From Sphingobacteriia bacterium RIFOXYC2_FULL_35_18 (lineage in GTDB: Bacteria; Bacteroidota; Bacteroidia; Chitinophagales; Chitinophagaceae), in contig MIAG01000002.1 of the NCBI GenBank assembly GCA_001829005.1, forward strand, positions 1 through 64,000: 64,000 nucleotides of DNA, written 5' to 3'. A program made the translations under genes and the position numbers. How positions within the stretch are numbered: position 1 is the first letter of the stretch; each line of letters starts with the position of its first letter. Below are positions 61,582 to 64,000 of this stretch, piece by piece. Under the pieces are notes generated by a model that saw nothing but the letters and a program-made list of their open reading frames with translations, was not told the origin of the DNA and ran no database searches.

Positions 61582-62388
61582 ATGTCCCATCAGAATATTC
61601 GTCTTTTCCAAGAATCTATTACGCAAGAACTAAACGTTACACAGAACCGTGTTCGTCATTTAATTGGAGATGCAAACTGGGGTGCTGAGGGGGGATATAA
61701 AGAAGCTATTTTGCGAAAAGTGATTGCTCAATTTCTTCCTGCTAATCTGAAAATCGGTACAGGATTTATATTGGGTAACAACGATCATTTACGCGGAACT
61801 GAAGGAAGAATATCAACACAACTGGACATAATAATTTATGAAGACAAAACACCCGTTATATTCAGAGAAGGTGATTTTGTGATCTTAACTGAATCAAGTG
61901 TACGTGCGGTAATTGAAGTAAAGGCAAGTATCATAAACTATTCAGCAGAGTCCGCAAATGCATTAAATAATATCATTACAAAATTAAACAGATTAAGAGA
62001 TTTTCATGGTTTCAGAGAATTACCAGGGCAACGAAAAAAGTTTATAGGTGTATTTGTTTACAACTACAATGATACGTTTACGGCCAAAAGGGTTGATGAA
62101 GCATTAACTAATTCAAACGGCCTTATAAACCATATTTCTTTAGGACCAACCAATTTTATTAGGTATTGGGAAACTACTGAAGGTCTACATCCTCCTGTCA
62201 ATAACAGAAACGGACGTTGTTATTTGAGATATCAATTAGAAAATTTATCATTCTCCTATTTTATCTCAAACCTGTTGCATATTGTATCAGACAATGATCC
62301 CGAAGACAGGTATTGGTTCTCATTTCCCATCGCCGGAACCAAAGAAATTCACAGGCTTGAACAAATTGTGAATCTTCCTGTCTTATAA
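61582..62388 (+). CDS. DUF6602-like nuclease-domain protein
   Basis: The ATG at 61582 gives 268 residues; an upstream start to 61519 adds unlikely residues. The central part has a PD-(D/E)xK-like core: ISTQLDIIIYEDKTPVIFRE with the Asp and then RAVIEVKASI with Glu-x-Lys. A PD-(D/E)xK-type DNA nuclease role is inferred; DUF6602 proteins occur in defence islands. The C-terminal RYWFSFPIAGTKEIHRL is unassigned. It lies right of the mobilisation genes together with the DUF6119-like gene, a usual position for cargo. Confidence 0.68.
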   Translation: MSHQNIRLFQESITQELNVTQNRVRHLIGDANWGAEGGYKEAILRKVIAQFLPANLKIGTGFILGNNDHLRGTEGRISTQLDIIIYEDKTPVIFREGDFVILTESSVRAVIEVKASIINYSAESANALNNIITKLNRLRDFHGFRELPGQRKKFIGVFVYNYNDTFTAKRVDEALTNSNGLINHISLGPTNFIRYWETTEGLHPPVNNRNGRCYLRYQLENLSFSYFISNLLHIVSDNDPEDRYWFSFPIAGTKEIHRLEQIVNLPVL

Positions 62389-62747
62389 ATAAACGCACTG
62401 AATTCTTTACACAACTATCTCTATGAAACTTATTCTGGAACATGTGAAAAAGAATCGAAAAATCTGCTCAATGATTACAAGCTAATTGCGATCCCCAAGC
62501 ATAAAACGATTATCGGTACAGCGCGAGAAGCATTCATTTCTGGAACAAAATCTACCAGAGTTTATTTCTTATCACTCTGGATAAATTTTGATTGTGAAAG
62601 TATCTGCTATTTTAAAATTCTTTTAATAGTTACAAACAGTACATTATTTCATTACAAAATGCATAACGAAATTGCTTACAAATGTTTACTTCAATTTTCT
62701 GTAACCCTTTATATTCTCCAAAATGTAGAAAGCACATTTCCATAGAA
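62389..62747 (+). other. Gap with an open frame continuing behind the DUF6602-like gene
   Basis: No gene with a start codon is evident. In the same frame as the DUF6602-like gene, the sequence after its TAA stays open for about 119 codons (to a TAG at 62743-62745). The first 45 codons are protein-like (KNLLNDYKLIAIPKHKTIIG) and the rest is hydrophobic and AT-rich. This is either a decayed downstream gene or a lost extension. No hairpin or tRNA was seen. Confidence 0.4.
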
Positions 62748-64000
62748 CTACTTTGTATTTAACTGAATGATTTTAAAATCGAAACCCATACTCCGTATCT
62801 CTTTGCGTAATTCCAAAATGGAATATTTAGCGATGTTGGATTTGAAAAGTTCGACATTCCTTTTGAGGCTGCGGGCTGCTCCTGCAGTATCAGCGAATGC
62901 AAGACAAAAGCAAATATTTTTATTAAGTTTTTTCTCAAATACAGTTTTTAATCCGCGTGGATTAAAAACCTGAGTTGCCATTTTTTGCATAAAAGGGCTT
63001 TTGCTTTTTGCTCCACGCTTGACGGCTTCTTCAATCTGCTTTACATACACATAACCAGCCGTCTTATCCTGACTGATCCGTCGTGCAGCCATCAACACCT
63101 GTGAAGCAAGGTCACGGATCCTGTTGTCAAACCCTTTTTTTACATGGATGAGATGAACAAAGGTATCATCGAATTTCATTATGTCGCAAAACTCAATATT
63201 CTCAGGTGTGATCGTATCGAATACGTAGGTTTTGTCGCTCCCGATAAAATCTTCGTTGTAGTCCCGCTCTAAGCTGTGAACGGAAAAAGGTTCTGTCAGA
63301 AGTGTTTCATCAAGGCACTGAGCAATCATTTCTTTGCATTCTAAATTGAGCATTTCAATAAAATCAGGTTTTATCCTATACCAATCCCCGTCAATCAAAA
63401 AATAGGTCTGTTCGTTGTACGTGATCTCTCCGTGAAGGTGTTCAAAGAGGTTTCCACCCGTTAAGGTCTCTCCAGCCTCATCCCTGCTATATAAATAATT
63501 CTCGAGAAGCGAATACTTGAAATGGAGTTCGGTATCATGCAGCAGCCTCCCGGCTTTATTCAAACTCTTCAGTATTTCATCGAAGGACATTGGGTTATCA
63601 AACTCAACAGGGCTTTCCGAATTGGGGGAAATGAATGTAGAAGCAGTCAGAAACTTTTCAAAATCCTTATGGCAAAAATCAAAATCGGATAAGATACCAG
63701 CCTGGTAATTATTGTACAACAGCAAAATTAATGCCTCGTTGAGATATGCGATCGTCGCAGTATTGGTTTTCTTCTTTTTTGAGATTAGTTCAACGTGGTT
63801 GATGGAGAAATTGGCTTTCTTGTCTATGATCTCATCCAGCTTTGCTACAATTTTCAAAAACGTGGGAAAGTCGATTGTCTTGCTGATTTTGAATGAAGTT
63901 TTAGCAAGGCAGCCCGAAGTATTCCTCTTTAATTCCAGCTCGTTGAAACCAAAAAACGTAGTTAGGATTTTTTTATCAAGGTCTGCTTTCACCTCTTTAT
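62748..64000 (-). CDS. DUF6119/TIGR04141-like protein, partial (5' end outside window)
   Basis: At least 414 residues. TYVFDTITPENIEFCDI, then HLIHVKKGFDNRIRDLASQVL and AVKRGAKSKSPFMQKM are close to TIGR04141 (DUF6119), sporadically distributed proteins linked with defence and mobile islands. The frame is still open at position 64000; a GTG at 63992 is available but the family is normally about 530 residues, so the real start is probably outside. The start of the protein given here resembles an internal region. Molecular function is unknown. Confidence 0.6.
   Translation of the reverse strand, partial: KEVKADLDKKILTTFFGFNELELKRNTSGCLAKTSFKISKTIDFPTFLKIVAKLDEIIDKKANFSINHVELISKKKKTNTATIAYLNEALILLLYNNYQAGILSDFDFCHKDFEKFLTASTFISPNSESPVEFDNPMSFDEILKSLNKAGRLLHDTELHFKYSLLENYLYSRDEAGETLTGGNLFEHLHGEITYNEQTYFLIDGDWYRIKPDFIEMLNLECKEMIAQCLDETLLTEPFSVHSLERDYNEDFIGSDKTYVFDTITPENIEFCDIMKFDDTFVHLIHVKKGFDNRIRDLASQVLMAARRISQDKTAGYVYVKQIEEAVKRGAKSKSPFMQKMATQVFNPRGLKTVFEKKLNKNICFCLAFADTAGAARSLKRNVELFKSNIAKYSILELRKEIRSMGFDFKIIQLNTK

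Noticed and set aside
1..64000. rRNA, tRNA, integrase, insertion-sequence ends, CRISPR array
   Set aside because: No candidate was recognised by eye on either strand; an integrase or tra genes may lie outside the window.

Overview
The window looks like the chromosome or a large mobile element of a Bacteroidota bacterium, probably close to Chitinophagaceae or Sphingobacteriales. The reasons are low GC, near absence of Shine-Dalgarno sites, a textbook Bacteroidota promoter (TTTG, 19 bp, TACCTTTG) before an arsR gene, and lineage-typical families: MerTP fusions, GDCCVxC and HYC_CC_PP proteins, CzcA-TolC fusions, and a Bacteroidota-style PRTRC/Mob module.

Positions 1 to about 47.4 kb are a very large metal-resistance region, nearly all on the minus strand. 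It starts with a Rieske lipoprotein and a di-heme oxidoreductase divergent from a DtxR/MntR repressor, with a palindromic DtxR-type operator between them. Next are an arsR-merTP-GDCCVxC operon, an mgtC / NicO-like / Zn-Cd P1B-ATPase operon (3.9-7.0 kb), and a czc operon with the RND pump fused to its outer-membrane channel (7.2-13.0 kb). A copper operon follows (13.1-19.8 kb): Met-rich DUF2231 protein, multicopper oxidase fused to a barrel-like domain, CPH-type Cu ATPase, PepSY protein. After a GT87-like glycosyltransferase comes a second RND operon with metal-binding accessory proteins (21.5-30.7 kb). An island with a TonB receptor, a nuclease-like gene and its decayed copy, a sterol-desaturase-like fusion and an AraC regulator lies at 31-37 kb. 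A third RND (Cus-type) operon follows (37.7-46.9 kb), with the pump split into two polypeptides, two tandem adaptors, a second multicopper oxidase and a protein made of five heavy-metal-binding repeats. By my count eleven HMBD modules of the YTCPMHP...CPxCGM type occur here.

From 47.9 kb the character changes: mostly plus strand, small DNA-processing genes, and no metal genes. There are two SSBs, two TnsA-like nucleases, a RadC/JAB protein, DUF932, DUF3560, and then a PRTRC cassette (proteins E, C, F, B and ThiF, 53.6-57.4 kb) containing ubiquitin-like, E2-like and E1-like members. A 58-aa gene is hidden between C and F. After a hairpin-rich oriT candidate come mobC, a MobA-type relaxase and a VirD4-type coupling protein. 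The right end carries a DUF6602 nuclease-like gene and a DUF6119/TIGR04141-like gene cut by the window edge; both look like defence cargo. No integrase, Tra pore genes, rRNA, tRNA or CRISPR array was seen, so whether this is an ICE or a plasmid cannot be decided here.

The most interesting items are the PRTRC cassette with its hidden small gene, an 85-nt three-way-junction RNA candidate between two metal-operon genes, long hairpin repeats behind two RND operons, the split CusA, and the five-repeat HMBD protein. Functions are inferred from motifs read by eye; no database search was possible.
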